This document shows, in pieces, positions 32,743-41,369 of a DNA stretch of 64,000 bases (within the stretch, counting starts at the first letter, position 1; each line of letters opens with the position of its first letter). The notes under the pieces were generated by a model that was not told where the DNA came from, did no database searches, and was given only the letters and a program-made list of their open reading frames with translations. A program made the position numbers and the translations under genes. The DNA is from Pedococcus sp. 5OH_020 (GTDB taxonomy: Bacteria > Actinomycetota > Actinomycetes > Actinomycetales > Dermatophilaceae). Location of the stretch: the NCBI RefSeq assembly GCF_027812955.1, contig NZ_JAPYZV010000001.1, forward strand, positions 719,610 to 783,609, read 5' to 3'.

Positions 32743-34497
32743 ATGAGTACCGCCGCCGCCTCCCACCTCTCCCCAGCGTTCCCGGAGAGGGCGGCGTGGG
32801 GCACGGCGGACAAGCTGCGCGCCTGGCAGCAGGCCGCCCTGGCGGTGTACCTGGACCGCTCACCACGCGACTTCCTCGCCGTGGCGACGCCGGGAGCCGG
32901 CAAGACGACGTATGCGCTCCGGCTGGCCACGGAGCTGTTGGGCCGGGGGACCGTCTCGGCGGTCACGGTGGTGGCCCCCACCGAGCACCTGAAGACCCAG
33001 TGGGCGGACGCCGCCGCGCGGGTCGGGATCCACCTCGACCCCAGGTTCTCGAACTCCTCCGCCCGGCACTCCAGCGAGTACGACGGTGTGGCCGTGACGT
33101 ATGCCCAGGTCGCCAGTCGCCCTTCCCTGCATCGCGCCCGCACCGAGGCGGCGCCCACGCTCGTGATCCTCGACGAGATCCACCACGGCGGCGACAACCT
33201 GTCCTGGGGCGACGCCATGAGGGAGGCGTTCGAGCCGGCCACACGCCGCCTCGCCCTGACCGGGACGCCGTTCCGCTCGGACACCTCACCCATCCCGTTC
33301 GTCACCTACGCCGAGGGGATGGACGGCATCCGCCGGTCGGCGGCGGACTACACCTACGGGTACGCCGAGGCGCTGCGCGACGGTGTCGTGCGACCGGTGC
33401 TGTTCCTCGCCTACGGCGGCGCCATGCGCTGGCGCACGAAGGCCGGCGACGAGGTCGCCGCAAGGCTGGGCGAGCCGCTGACCAAGGACGCGATGGCGCA
33501 CGCCTGGCGGACCGCCCTGGACCCCAAGGGGGAGTGGGTCTCGTCCGTCCTCGCCGCGGCGGACAAGCGCCTGACCGAGGTGCGCCGCGGCGTCGCCGAC
33601 GCCGGCGGACTGGTCATCGCCTCCAACCAGACCACCGCGAGGGCCTATGCGCGGATCCTGGAGTCGCTGACCGGGGAGAAGCCCACGTTGGTGCTCTCGG
33701 ACGACGCGGGCTCGTCGGCCCGCATCGAGGAGTACGCCGCGAGCGGGTCGCGATGGATGGTGGCGGTGCGGATGGTGTCCGAGGGGGTCGACGTGCCCCG
33801 CCTGTGCGTCGGGGTCTACGCGACGTCCACGTCGACGCCGCTGTTCTTCGCCCAGGCCGTCGGGAGGTTCGTGCGCGCCCGGCGGCGAGGTGAGACGGCG
33901 TCGGTGTTCCTGCCCTCGGTCCCCGTCGTGCTCGAGCACGCGGCCCGCCTGGAGGAGGAGCGCGACCATGCCCTGGACCGGACGGCGACAGCGGACGACG
34001 CCGCGTCCCTCTGGGCCGAGGAGGATGCCCTCCTCTCCGCCGCCAACCGCACAGCCCGCGCGCCGGACGCCGACGAGCGGGCCTTCGAGGCGCTGGAGTC
34101 GGACGCCGAGTTCGACCATGTGCTGTTCGACGCCAAGCAGTTCGGGCTGAACGCGTCCGTCGGGTCGGACGAGGAGCAGGAGTACCTCGGGCTGCCGGGC
34201 CTGCTCGAACCGGACCAGGTCGCGGTACTGCTGCACGAACGACAGACCGCACAGAGCACGCGGCGGCCCAAGAGCGCGGCTCCGGCGCAGGTCTCGGCGC
34301 ACCGCGCTCTCGCCGCGCAGCGCAAGGAGCTCAACAAGCTCGTGGCCGCCTACGCCCGCAAGACCGGCTCGCCCCACGGCGTGGTGCACACCGAGCTGCG
34401 GCGCGCCTGCGGTGGTCCGGCCCTCGACGAGGCGACCTCCGAGCAGGTCGCGGCGCGCGTCGACCGGATCCGCGCCTGGTTCGTCGGCCGTCGCTGA
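32743..34497 (+). CDS. SF2 DEAD/DEAH-type helicase
   Basis: A 584-residue superfamily 2 helicase. Motif I is ATPGAGKTTYAL near 45, motif II DEIH in ILDEIHHGGDNLSWGD, motif III LTGTPFRSD, motif V SEGVDVPRLCVGVYAT and motif VI QAVGRFVRARR. It is close to the restriction/XPB-like group with DEIH rather than the RNA helicases. A C-terminal ~170-residue extension, Glu/Ala rich and partly helical, has no recognised domain. No nuclease or methylase gene is next to it, so it is not an evident restriction system. Role unknown, perhaps DNA repair. ATG 32743. Confidence 0.85.
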   Translation: MSTAAASHLSPAFPERAAWGTADKLRAWQQAALAVYLDRSPRDFLAVATPGAGKTTYALRLATELLGRGTVSAVTVVAPTEHLKTQWADAAARVGIHLDPRFSNSSARHSSEYDGVAVTYAQVASRPSLHRARTEAAPTLVILDEIHHGGDNLSWGDAMREAFEPATRRLALTGTPFRSDTSPIPFVTYAEGMDGIRRSAADYTYGYAEALRDGVVRPVLFLAYGGAMRWRTKAGDEVAARLGEPLTKDAMAHAWRTALDPKGEWVSSVLAAADKRLTEVRRGVADAGGLVIASNQTTARAYARILESLTGEKPTLVLSDDAGSSARIEEYAASGSRWMVAVRMVSEGVDVPRLCVGVYATSTSTPLFFAQAVGRFVRARRRGETASVFLPSVPVVLEHAARLEEERDHALDRTATADDAASLWAEEDALLSAANRTARAPDADERAFEALESDAEFDHVLFDAKQFGLNASVGSDEEQEYLGLPGLLEPDQVAVLLHERQTAQSTRRPKSAAPAQVSAHRALAAQRKELNKLVAAYARKTGSPHGVVHTELRRACGGPALDEATSEQVAARVDRIRAWFVGRR

Positions 34498-34499
34498 AG

Positions 34500-34523
34500 C
34501 CGCGAGGCTTCCCGGCCTCGCGG
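34500..34523 (+). terminator. Hairpin terminator after the SF2 helicase gene
   Basis: CCGCGAGGC-TTCCCG-GCCTCGCGG: perfect 9-bp stem, six-base loop, beginning three bases after the stop codon; no T tract. Confidence 0.65.
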
Positions 34524-34644
34524 GAGCCTCAGCCTCCGCCCTGACTCCGCACTGTGGCGTCTCCACCCTGGGCGGGCGGTGCACGCGGTCGCTAGGTTGA
34601 CCACGTACGGCCCGACGGGGGCCGCCGGAGAAGGTGAGGACGGC

Positions 34645-34854
34645 ATGGCGAATCACGTGTACTCGATCTCAGAGGTGGTCGGCACGTCTCCCGACGGGGT
34701 CGACGCCGCCGTCACGAACGCCGTCACCCAGGCCGCCAGGACGATCCGCAACCTCGACTGGTTCGAGGTCAAGGACGTGCGGGGCCAGATCGTCGACGGC
34801 GCCGTGGCGCACTGGCAGGTGACGGTCAAGCTGGGCTTCCGCCTGGAGGCCTGA
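34645..34854 (+). CDS. Dodecin family flavoprotein
   Basis: A 69-residue protein that assembles into a hollow dodecamer storing or buffering flavins and sometimes CoA. Family features: HVYSISEVVGTSPDGVDAAV, then AVTQAARTIRNLDWFEVKDV with the conserved Trp that stacks on flavin, and the last strand WQVTVKLGFRLE. ATG 34645 follows GGAGAAGGTGAGG. The tail of the gene runs into a tandem repeat that includes its stop codon. Confidence 0.93.
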   Translation: MANHVYSISEVVGTSPDGVDAAVTNAVTQAARTIRNLDWFEVKDVRGQIVDGAVAHWQVTVKLGFRLEA

Positions 34855-34921
34855 CTCCTGCTGGCGGTCTGACTCGTGCTGGCGGTCGAGTCGTGGTGGC
34901 GGTCTGACCCCTGCTGACGGG
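34851..34921 (+). repeat. Four tandem 17-18-base repeats overlapping the dodecin stop codon
   Basis: Units CTGACTCCTGCTGGCGGT, CTGACTCGTGCTGGCGGT, a 17-base CGAGTCGTGGTGGCGGT and CTGACCCCTGCTGACGGG run head to tail. The first contains the TGA stop of the dodecin gene. A partial fifth unit (ACTCGTGC) follows. They fill most of the space to the convergent regulator gene. Confidence 0.8.
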
Positions 34922-34956
34922 ACTCGTGCGAGCCGCTCGGGCCCCGCCGGCAGGAC

Positions 34957-35448
34957 TCAGCCGGGCATCGCAGCGTCTCCGCCGGACGCGGCGGCTCGGA
35001 CGAGGGGAAGGGTGCGCAGCGGGATGCGGGTGGCCAGCGAGATGGCGGTGTTCGCCCGGACGACGTGCCGGTCGTCCACCACCGCGTCGATGACCCGCTG
35101 CAGGTCGGCGTTGTCGCGAGCGACGACGTGGATGAACAGGTCGCCCGAACCGGTGATCGTGTGCGCCTCGAGCACTTCGGGGATCGCGGAGAGGTGCTCG
35201 ACGACCGGCGAGTGGCCCCGTCCCTGACGAATCTCCAACGTGCAGAAGGCGGACACCGGATAGCCCATCGCTGCGGGGTCGATCTGCGGCGCCCACGACC
35301 GGATCACCCCCCTTGAAGCGAGCCGGTCCAGCCGCGCCTGCACCGTCCCACGCGCGACGCCCAGCACGCGCGAGGCCCCGAGGACCCCGATCTGCGGCTG
35401 CTCGGTGAACAGCGCGATCAGCCGTCCGTCGAGCTGGTCAACCGTCAT
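34957..35448 (-). CDS. Lrp/AsnC family transcriptional regulator
   Basis: A 163-residue regulator: N-terminal helix-turn-helix (LDGRLIALFTEQPQIGVLGASRVLGVARGTV, given here in two parts as LDGRLIALFTEQPQ and GASRVLGVARGTVQARLDRL), then the RAM ligand-binding domain with TLEIRQGRG and HTITGSGDLFIHVVARD. Lrp-type proteins bind amino acids. It is divergent from hppD with two palindromes between, so it probably senses an aromatic amino acid or homogentisate and controls tyrosine breakdown and itself. ATG 35448, with a promoter directly upstream. Confidence 0.9.
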   Translation of the reverse strand: MTVDQLDGRLIALFTEQPQIGVLGASRVLGVARGTVQARLDRLASRGVIRSWAPQIDPAAMGYPVSAFCTLEIRQGRGHSPVVEHLSAIPEVLEAHTITGSGDLFIHVVARDNADLQRVIDAVVDDRHVVRANTAISLATRIPLRTLPLVRAAASGGDAAMPG

Positions 35449-35454
35449 GAACAG

Positions 35455-35484
35455 ATTGTCCACACGCCCGCCCTCTCGGCGCAA
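35455..35484 (-). promoter_or_regulatory. Predicted promoter of the Lrp-type regulator
   Basis: On the minus strand TTGCGC (35484-35479), an 18-base spacer and GACAAT (35460-35455), then six bases to the ATG. The first operator palindrome abuts the -35, which suggests autoregulation. Confidence 0.5.
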
Positions 35485-35501
35485 CACTGTGCGCAGAGTG
35501 T
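35484..35501. promoter_or_regulatory. Putative Lrp operator 1
   Basis: ACACT-GTGCGCAG-AGTGT: 5-base inverted repeats 8 apart in the regulator/hppD spacer, adjoining the -35 of the regulator. Confidence 0.5.
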
Positions 35502-35508
35502 GCACTGA

Positions 35509-36777
<1,269 letters not shown>

Positions 36778-36830
36778 CGCATCAGCCGAACCGGCGCAGG
36801 AGCGACGGTCTGCCGTGAGAGGCTGAGGGC

Positions 36831-37754
36831 ATGTACATGCCCAAGCACGCCGGCTGGTTCGACGACCCGGCCGACAGCACCCAGCTGCGCTACTTCGACG
36901 GCGTCATCTGGACCAGTCACACGGCCCCCCGCGCCACCCGACCGACGACGGCCACTCCAGCGGTGGTCGCCCCGCCGCAGTACCCAGGGCAGCAGTACCA
37001 GGGGCAGCAGCAGGGCCAGCAGCAGGGCCAGTACCAGGGCCAGACCGGTCAGGCCCCTGGACAGGCGCCCGGTCAGGCCCCGGCGCAGTGGCAGGCACCG
37101 CAGTCCGGTCAGCACGGGCCCACGCACCCGCAGTTTCCCGGCGCCCCACAGCCGGGCCAGTGGAACGCTCCGGCCTACCCCGGCCTCGTACACCGGGACA
37201 CCACCCCGGACGGGCAGCCGCTGGCAAGCTACTGGCAGCGTGCCGGCGCGTTCGTCATCGACTGGGCGATTCAGCTGGGTATCGGGCTGGTGCTCGGGTT
37301 CCCGTTCCTCACCAAGGCGTTCTCGGGCTACTTCGACGCCTTCGGGACGATGATGCGCGAGACGGAGGCGGGGCGTCAGCCGGACGTCACGGGGCTCGTC
37401 AGCAGCATCGACCGCGGCCAGCTGGTCCTGTACTCGCTCGTCGCGATCGTGGTCTACGTGGTCTACCAGCTCTTCTTCCTGACCCGCTCCGGCCAGACTC
37501 CGGGCAAGCGCGTCGTCGGTATCAGCGTCCGCGCCCGGGAGCACCCCGGCGTGCCCTCGACCGCGGTGGTCCTGAGGCGTCTCGCGCTGCCGGTGGCCCT
37601 GTTCGTCATCGAGCTCGTGCCTCTGGTGGGCACCGTGGCGCAGCTCGTGCGGGTGCTCGACCTGCTGTGGCCGGCGTGGGACGACAAGAAGCAGGCGCTG
37701 CACGACAAGCTGGCGGGCACCAACGTCGTCGTGGGGCCGCAGCGGCCCCGCTGA
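36831..37754 (+). CDS. RDD family membrane protein with N-terminal DUF2510
   Basis: A 307-residue protein. Residues 4-30 form a DUF2510 motif (HAGWFDDPADSTQLRYFDG.. W). Next comes ~95 residues of Gln/Pro/Gly repeats (YQGQ, QQQGQ, APGQ). The RDD domain follows with SYWQRAGAFVIDW, three membrane helices, TRSGQTPGKRVVGI and DKKQALHDKLAGTNVV. RDD proteins may act as small transporters or membrane anchors; role unknown. ATG 36831 or 36837. Confidence 0.85.
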   Translation: MYMPKHAGWFDDPADSTQLRYFDGVIWTSHTAPRATRPTTATPAVVAPPQYPGQQYQGQQQGQQQGQYQGQTGQAPGQAPGQAPAQWQAPQSGQHGPTHPQFPGAPQPGQWNAPAYPGLVHRDTTPDGQPLASYWQRAGAFVIDWAIQLGIGLVLGFPFLTKAFSGYFDAFGTMMRETEAGRQPDVTGLVSSIDRGQLVLYSLVAIVVYVVYQLFFLTRSGQTPGKRVVGISVRAREHPGVPSTAVVLRRLALPVALFVIELVPLVGTVAQLVRVLDLLWPAWDDKKQALHDKLAGTNVVVGPQRPR

Positions 37755-37774
37755 CCGGACCGGGTATCAGCGGG
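37747..37774. terminator. Bidirectional terminator built from two convergent stop codons
   Basis: CCCGCTGA (37747-37754) and TCAGCGGG (37767-37774) are perfect inverted repeats with a 12-base loop. Each arm holds the CGC-TGA end of one of the two convergent genes (RDD protein and fahA). GC pairs flank the stem with one bulge. Confidence 0.55.
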
Positions 37775-38990
37775 CCGGGACGACGGTTCCGCTGACCTCG
37801 CCGAAGCCGATCCTCACGCCGCCGGGCCCGGGCGCCCAGGCGTGGAGTACCACGGTGTCGCCGTCCTCGAGGAACGAACGAGTGGCTCCGTCCGAGAGCG
37901 TCACCGGCTCGGTGCCGTTCCACGACAGCTCGAGCAGGCTGCCCCGGGTCTGCCGCTCGCGGCCCGAGATGGTGCCCGAGCCGAACAGGTCGCCGGCACG
38001 CACGGAGGCACCGTTGACACTCAGGTGTGCCAGCATCTGCGCCGGGGACCAGTACAGGTCGCGGTACTCCGGACGTGACACGACGGTGCCGTTCAGCTCG
38101 ACCTCGACGTGGACGTCCAGGCCGTACGGCGGGTGCTCGCCGCGCAGGTAGGGCAGCGGCTGCGGATCCTGCCCGGGCAGGCCCACCCGGGCGGCCTCCA
38201 GCGCGTCCATCGTCACCACCCAGGCCGAGACCGACGTGGCGAAGGACTTGCCGAGGAACGGGCCGAGCGGGACGTACTCCCAGGCCTGGATGTCTCGGGC
38301 GCTCCAGTCGTTGAGCAGCACTGCCCCGAAGAGATGGTCCCCGGCGTCGTCCACCGCGACCCGGTCGCCGAGCCGGGTCGCGTCCCCCACCACGAAGCCG
38401 AGCTCCGCCTCGATGTCCAGCCGGATGCTGGGGCCGAAGGTGGGTGCCGGCTCTTCCGGAGCCTTGCGCTGGCCGGTCGGTCGCACGATGTCGGTACCCG
38501 ACACCACCACCGTGCCGGCGCGACCGTGGTACCCGATCGGCAGGTGCCTCCAGTTGGGGGTCAGCGGTTCGGCGCCCGGGCGGAAGATGCGACCGACGTT
38601 CGTGGCGTGCTGTTCGCTGGCGTAGAAGTCGACGTAGTCGGCCACCTCCAGCGGAAGGTGCAGCGTGACGGACTCGGCCGGCAGCAGGTGCTGCTCGACG
38701 CAGTCGCGACGGCGTTCGTTCGTGAGCTGCTCCTGCAGCCAGTGCCGGGCGGCGCTCCAGGCCTGCCTGCCCTGGGCCAGGAAGGCGTTGAGGCTGGGCG
38801 TCAGCCATACCTCACCGGACTCCATGCCGGCTTGCTCTGCGCAGGCGCCGGCGTCGAGCACCTGGTCGCCTATCCGCACGCCGACACGAGGCGCGGTTCC
38901 CGGCGTGGAGAACACGCCATAGGGCAGGTTGTCGACCCCGAACGGGTGCCCGGGCGCGAGCTCGAGCCACGGCGAGTCGGCGGCGGTCAC
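37767..38990 (-). CDS. fahA: Fumarylacetoacetase
   Basis: Last enzyme of tyrosine catabolism, splitting fumarylacetoacetate into fumarate and acetoacetate. 407 residues, full length. The N-terminal SH3-like domain holds HPFGVDNLPYGVFSTPG; the catalytic domain has VDFYASEQHATNVG, IGYHGRAGTVVVSG, the metal-binding LDIEAELGFVVGD and LLNDWSARDIQAWEYVPLG, and FLGKSFATS. Start GTG 38990 overlaps the stop of the upstream unknown gene (GTGA), so both are translated as a unit. Confidence 0.96.
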   Translation of the reverse strand: MTAADSPWLELAPGHPFGVDNLPYGVFSTPGTAPRVGVRIGDQVLDAGACAEQAGMESGEVWLTPSLNAFLAQGRQAWSAARHWLQEQLTNERRRDCVEQHLLPAESVTLHLPLEVADYVDFYASEQHATNVGRIFRPGAEPLTPNWRHLPIGYHGRAGTVVVSGTDIVRPTGQRKAPEEPAPTFGPSIRLDIEAELGFVVGDATRLGDRVAVDDAGDHLFGAVLLNDWSARDIQAWEYVPLGPFLGKSFATSVSAWVVTMDALEAARVGLPGQDPQPLPYLRGEHPPYGLDVHVEVELNGTVVSRPEYRDLYWSPAQMLAHLSVNGASVRAGDLFGSGTISGRERQTRGSLLELSWNGTEPVTLSDGATRSFLEDGDTVVLHAWAPGPGGVRIGFGEVSGTVVPAR

Positions 38991-39844
38991 TTAGGTCCCT
39001 CCACGAGACCGAGGGCGGTCAGCTCACGCAGCGGGTCGGTGACCTCGCAGCAGCCGTACGCGGTGAAGAAGGCGCGGACCACCGCCACGTCCGCCGCGCT
39101 CATCCGCACGACCTGAGGGACCAGGACCGCCGGGTCACGTTCCGCCAGCAGTGGGACCAGCTCGTCGACGTCCTCACCGTTGAGCGCCCAGCGCACCGCT
39201 GTGATGACGTTCAGGAGCCCGTGCTGCTCCTGGCCGTCCCAGCTGCCGCGCACCGCGTGATGCAGCCCCCCGGTGAGCTTGAAGCCGAGGTCGTGGTCCA
39301 CCGCCCCCCGGATGAACGCCGCCAGCTCGCGCTCGTCCGGCCACGGCCAGCCTGCCATGGCTCCGGTACGGAACTTGGCCTGCACCGGTGGAGAGTCGGA
39401 AGCGGGGGACGCCAGGTCCGCCAGGGCAGCGGGCTGGAGATCGCCCCTGGGGACCTCCAGGCTGAGGGGCACGCCGAAGGAGGCGTCGCGCCAGGCCGAG
39501 GTCCAGCCGAGCTCCGCACCCGCGACACGGACGTCGTCCCGCGAGCCGAGCAGCGCCAGGGCCGCCGCGACCTCACCGGAGGGGGTGCCGGGGCGGGCCA
39601 CGACCGCGACCCGCAGCGGGTCGCCGCCGTCCAGCAGGGCAAGCAGGTCGTTCGCCGCGGCGGCCGGGACGAGCAACGCGCCGACTGCCGCGGCATACGG
39701 GCTCCGTCGGTGGAGACGATGTCGACGCACCGCGACTGCGAGCGGTGCGTCGCCGGGGGGGAACACGGCGGCGTCGTCCACAAGGGCGGTGAAGAGCGCC
39801 GGCTCCGCGAGGCGGTCGGCGACGGCGTCCGACAGCGAGGTCAT
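38987..39844 (-). CDS. Conserved protein of unknown function in the tyrosine catabolic cluster
   Basis: 285 residues, no named domain that I recognise. Conserved-looking motifs are DDAAVFPPGDAPL near the start, VPLSLEVPRGD in the middle, AKFRTGAM, then FKLTGGLHHAVRG with two adjacent His, and HGLLNVITA. The alternation of strands and helices suggests a TIM-barrel-like enzyme. Its stop overlaps the fahA start (GTGA) and it is opposite hmgA, so it very likely acts on an intermediate between homogentisate and fumarylacetoacetate or supports FAH. ATG 39844 has a TAGCCT box seven bases upstream. Confidence 0.75.
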   Translation of the reverse strand: MTSLSDAVADRLAEPALFTALVDDAAVFPPGDAPLAVAVRRHRLHRRSPYAAAVGALLVPAAAANDLLALLDGGDPLRVAVVARPGTPSGEVAAALALLGSRDDVRVAGAELGWTSAWRDASFGVPLSLEVPRGDLQPAALADLASPASDSPPVQAKFRTGAMAGWPWPDERELAAFIRGAVDHDLGFKLTGGLHHAVRGSWDGQEQHGLLNVITAVRWALNGEDVDELVPLLAERDPAVLVPQVVRMSAADVAVVRAFFTAYGCCEVTDPLRELTALGLVEGPK

Positions 39845-39851
39845 GGTGGGC

Positions 39852-39857
39852 AGGCTA
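39852..39857 (-). promoter_or_regulatory. Putative -10 element (TAGCCT) for the unknown gene-fahA operon
   Basis: On the minus strand TAGCCT (39857-39852), seven bases, then ATG at 39844. No Shine-Dalgarno sequence. Confidence 0.45.
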
Positions 39858-39950
39858 CCGGGGGCCGCGCACGCCGCACGGGAGGGTGTCCGGCCGGAGC
39901 CGGCGCATGACATGCTCGGCTGACCCCCCTCGAGGACGAGAGAGTGAGCG

Positions 39951-41225
39951 ATGGCGTTCTACCAGCACCAGGGCAGCATCCCGCCGAAACGGCACACCCA
40001 GCACCGGCGGCCGGCCGCACGGGGCGCCAAGGGGGAGCTGTACTACGAGGAGCTGATGGGTGAGGAGGGGTTCTCCTCGGACTCCTCGCTGCTCTACCAC
40101 CGCAACATCCCCTCCACGATCACGCAGGCCCGCGAGTGGGCCGTCGGCGACCTGGCCACCATCCCCAACCACCCGTTGCAACCGCGTCACCTCAGGCTGC
40201 ACGACCTCTTCGCCCCCAAGGACGTCAAGGCGACCGACGTCGTGACGGGACGTCGGCTCGTGCTGGGCAACGGCGACGTACGCATCTCGTACGCCGTGGC
40301 CGGTGCCCCGAGCCCCTGGTACCGCAACGGGATCGGCGACGAGTGCGTGTATGTCGAGCGCGGCAGGGCGCGGGTGGAGACCGTCTTCGGGGCCTTCGAC
40401 GTCGCTGAGGGCGACTACCTGGTCATCCCGAGAGCCACCACGCACCGCTGGATCCCCAGGCGCTCCACCAAGGACCCGCTGCGCACCTACTGCATCGAGG
40501 CGAACAGCCACATCACCGCGCCGAAGCGGTACCTCTCCAAGTTCGGCCAGTTCCTGGAGCACGCGCCGTACTGCGAGCGGGACCTCCGCGGGCCGGTGGG
40601 ACCGTTGCTGGCGGAGGATGTGGGCGCCACGGACGGCGAGGAGACCGAGGTCTTCATCAAGCACCGCGGCACCGGGCCGGCGAGCAGCGGCGGCATCGTC
40701 GGCACGGTGCACACGCTCCCGTTCCACCCGCTCGACGTCGTCGGGTGGGACGGCTGCCTGTACCCGTACGCCTTCAACGTCCGAGACTTCGAGCCGATCA
40801 CCGGCCGGGTCCATCAGCCGCCGCCGGTCCACCAGGTCTTCGAGGGCTGGAACTTCGTGGTGTGCAACTTCGTGCCGCGCAAGGTCGACTACCACCCGCT
40901 GTCCATCCCCGTGCCCTACTACCACTCCAACGTCGACAGCGACGAGATCATGTTCTACGTGGACGGTGACTACGAGGCCCGCAAGGGGTCCGGCATCGGC
41001 AAGGGCTCGGTCTCGGTGCATCCGGGAGGGCATGCGCACGGACCGCAGCCCGGAGCGAGCGAGGCCTCGATCGGTGTGCACTACTTCGACGAGCTGGCCG
41101 TCATGGTGGACACCTTCCGCCCGCTGGAGCTGGGCGAGGCTGGGCTGGCGGTGGACGACGGCAGCTACGCCCGGTCCTGGAGCCGGGGCAGTACGCCGGC
41201 GGGGTCCGACTACAGCATCGGCTAG
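39951..41225 (+). CDS. hmgA: Homogentisate 1,2-dioxygenase
   Basis: Iron(II) ring-cleaving enzyme turning homogentisate into maleylacetoacetate. The 424 residues have the cupin-like fold. Iron ligands are expected in YYHSNVDSDEIMFYVDG (His and Glu) and in VHPGGHAHGPQPG (His). Other hallmarks are GIGDECVYVERGRARVE, GDYLVIPRATTHRW and WDGCLYPYAFNVRDF. ATG 39951, with GGACGAGAGAG upstream. Divergent from the unknown gene-fahA pair, with about 106 bases between. Confidence 0.96.
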   Translation: MAFYQHQGSIPPKRHTQHRRPAARGAKGELYYEELMGEEGFSSDSSLLYHRNIPSTITQAREWAVGDLATIPNHPLQPRHLRLHDLFAPKDVKATDVVTGRRLVLGNGDVRISYAVAGAPSPWYRNGIGDECVYVERGRARVETVFGAFDVAEGDYLVIPRATTHRWIPRRSTKDPLRTYCIEANSHITAPKRYLSKFGQFLEHAPYCERDLRGPVGPLLAEDVGATDGEETEVFIKHRGTGPASSGGIVGTVHTLPFHPLDVVGWDGCLYPYAFNVRDFEPITGRVHQPPPVHQVFEGWNFVVCNFVPRKVDYHPLSIPVPYYHSNVDSDEIMFYVDGDYEARKGSGIGKGSVSVHPGGHAHGPQPGASEASIGVHYFDELAVMVDTFRPLELGEAGLAVDDGSYARSWSRGSTPAGSDYSIG

Positions 41226-41369
41226 CTCCCCGGCAGACCCTTTCTCCACAGACCCCCGGTGGGCGGTCAGGGCCACGCGTTAGGCTGGTCACGTCCCGCT
41301 GCGTCGTCGACGCCGCCCGCACCCGGTCGGTCGGGCCACCGCCCTCCGCGCCCGTCCCGAGGAGAGACC

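Noticed and set aside
32743..34497. Type III or type I restriction system
   Set aside because: Only a lone SF2 helicase is present; no methylase, specificity or nuclease gene flanks it.
39855..41276. 473-codon minus-strand ORF opposite hmgA
   Set aside because: Shadow of hmgA; no recognisable domain.
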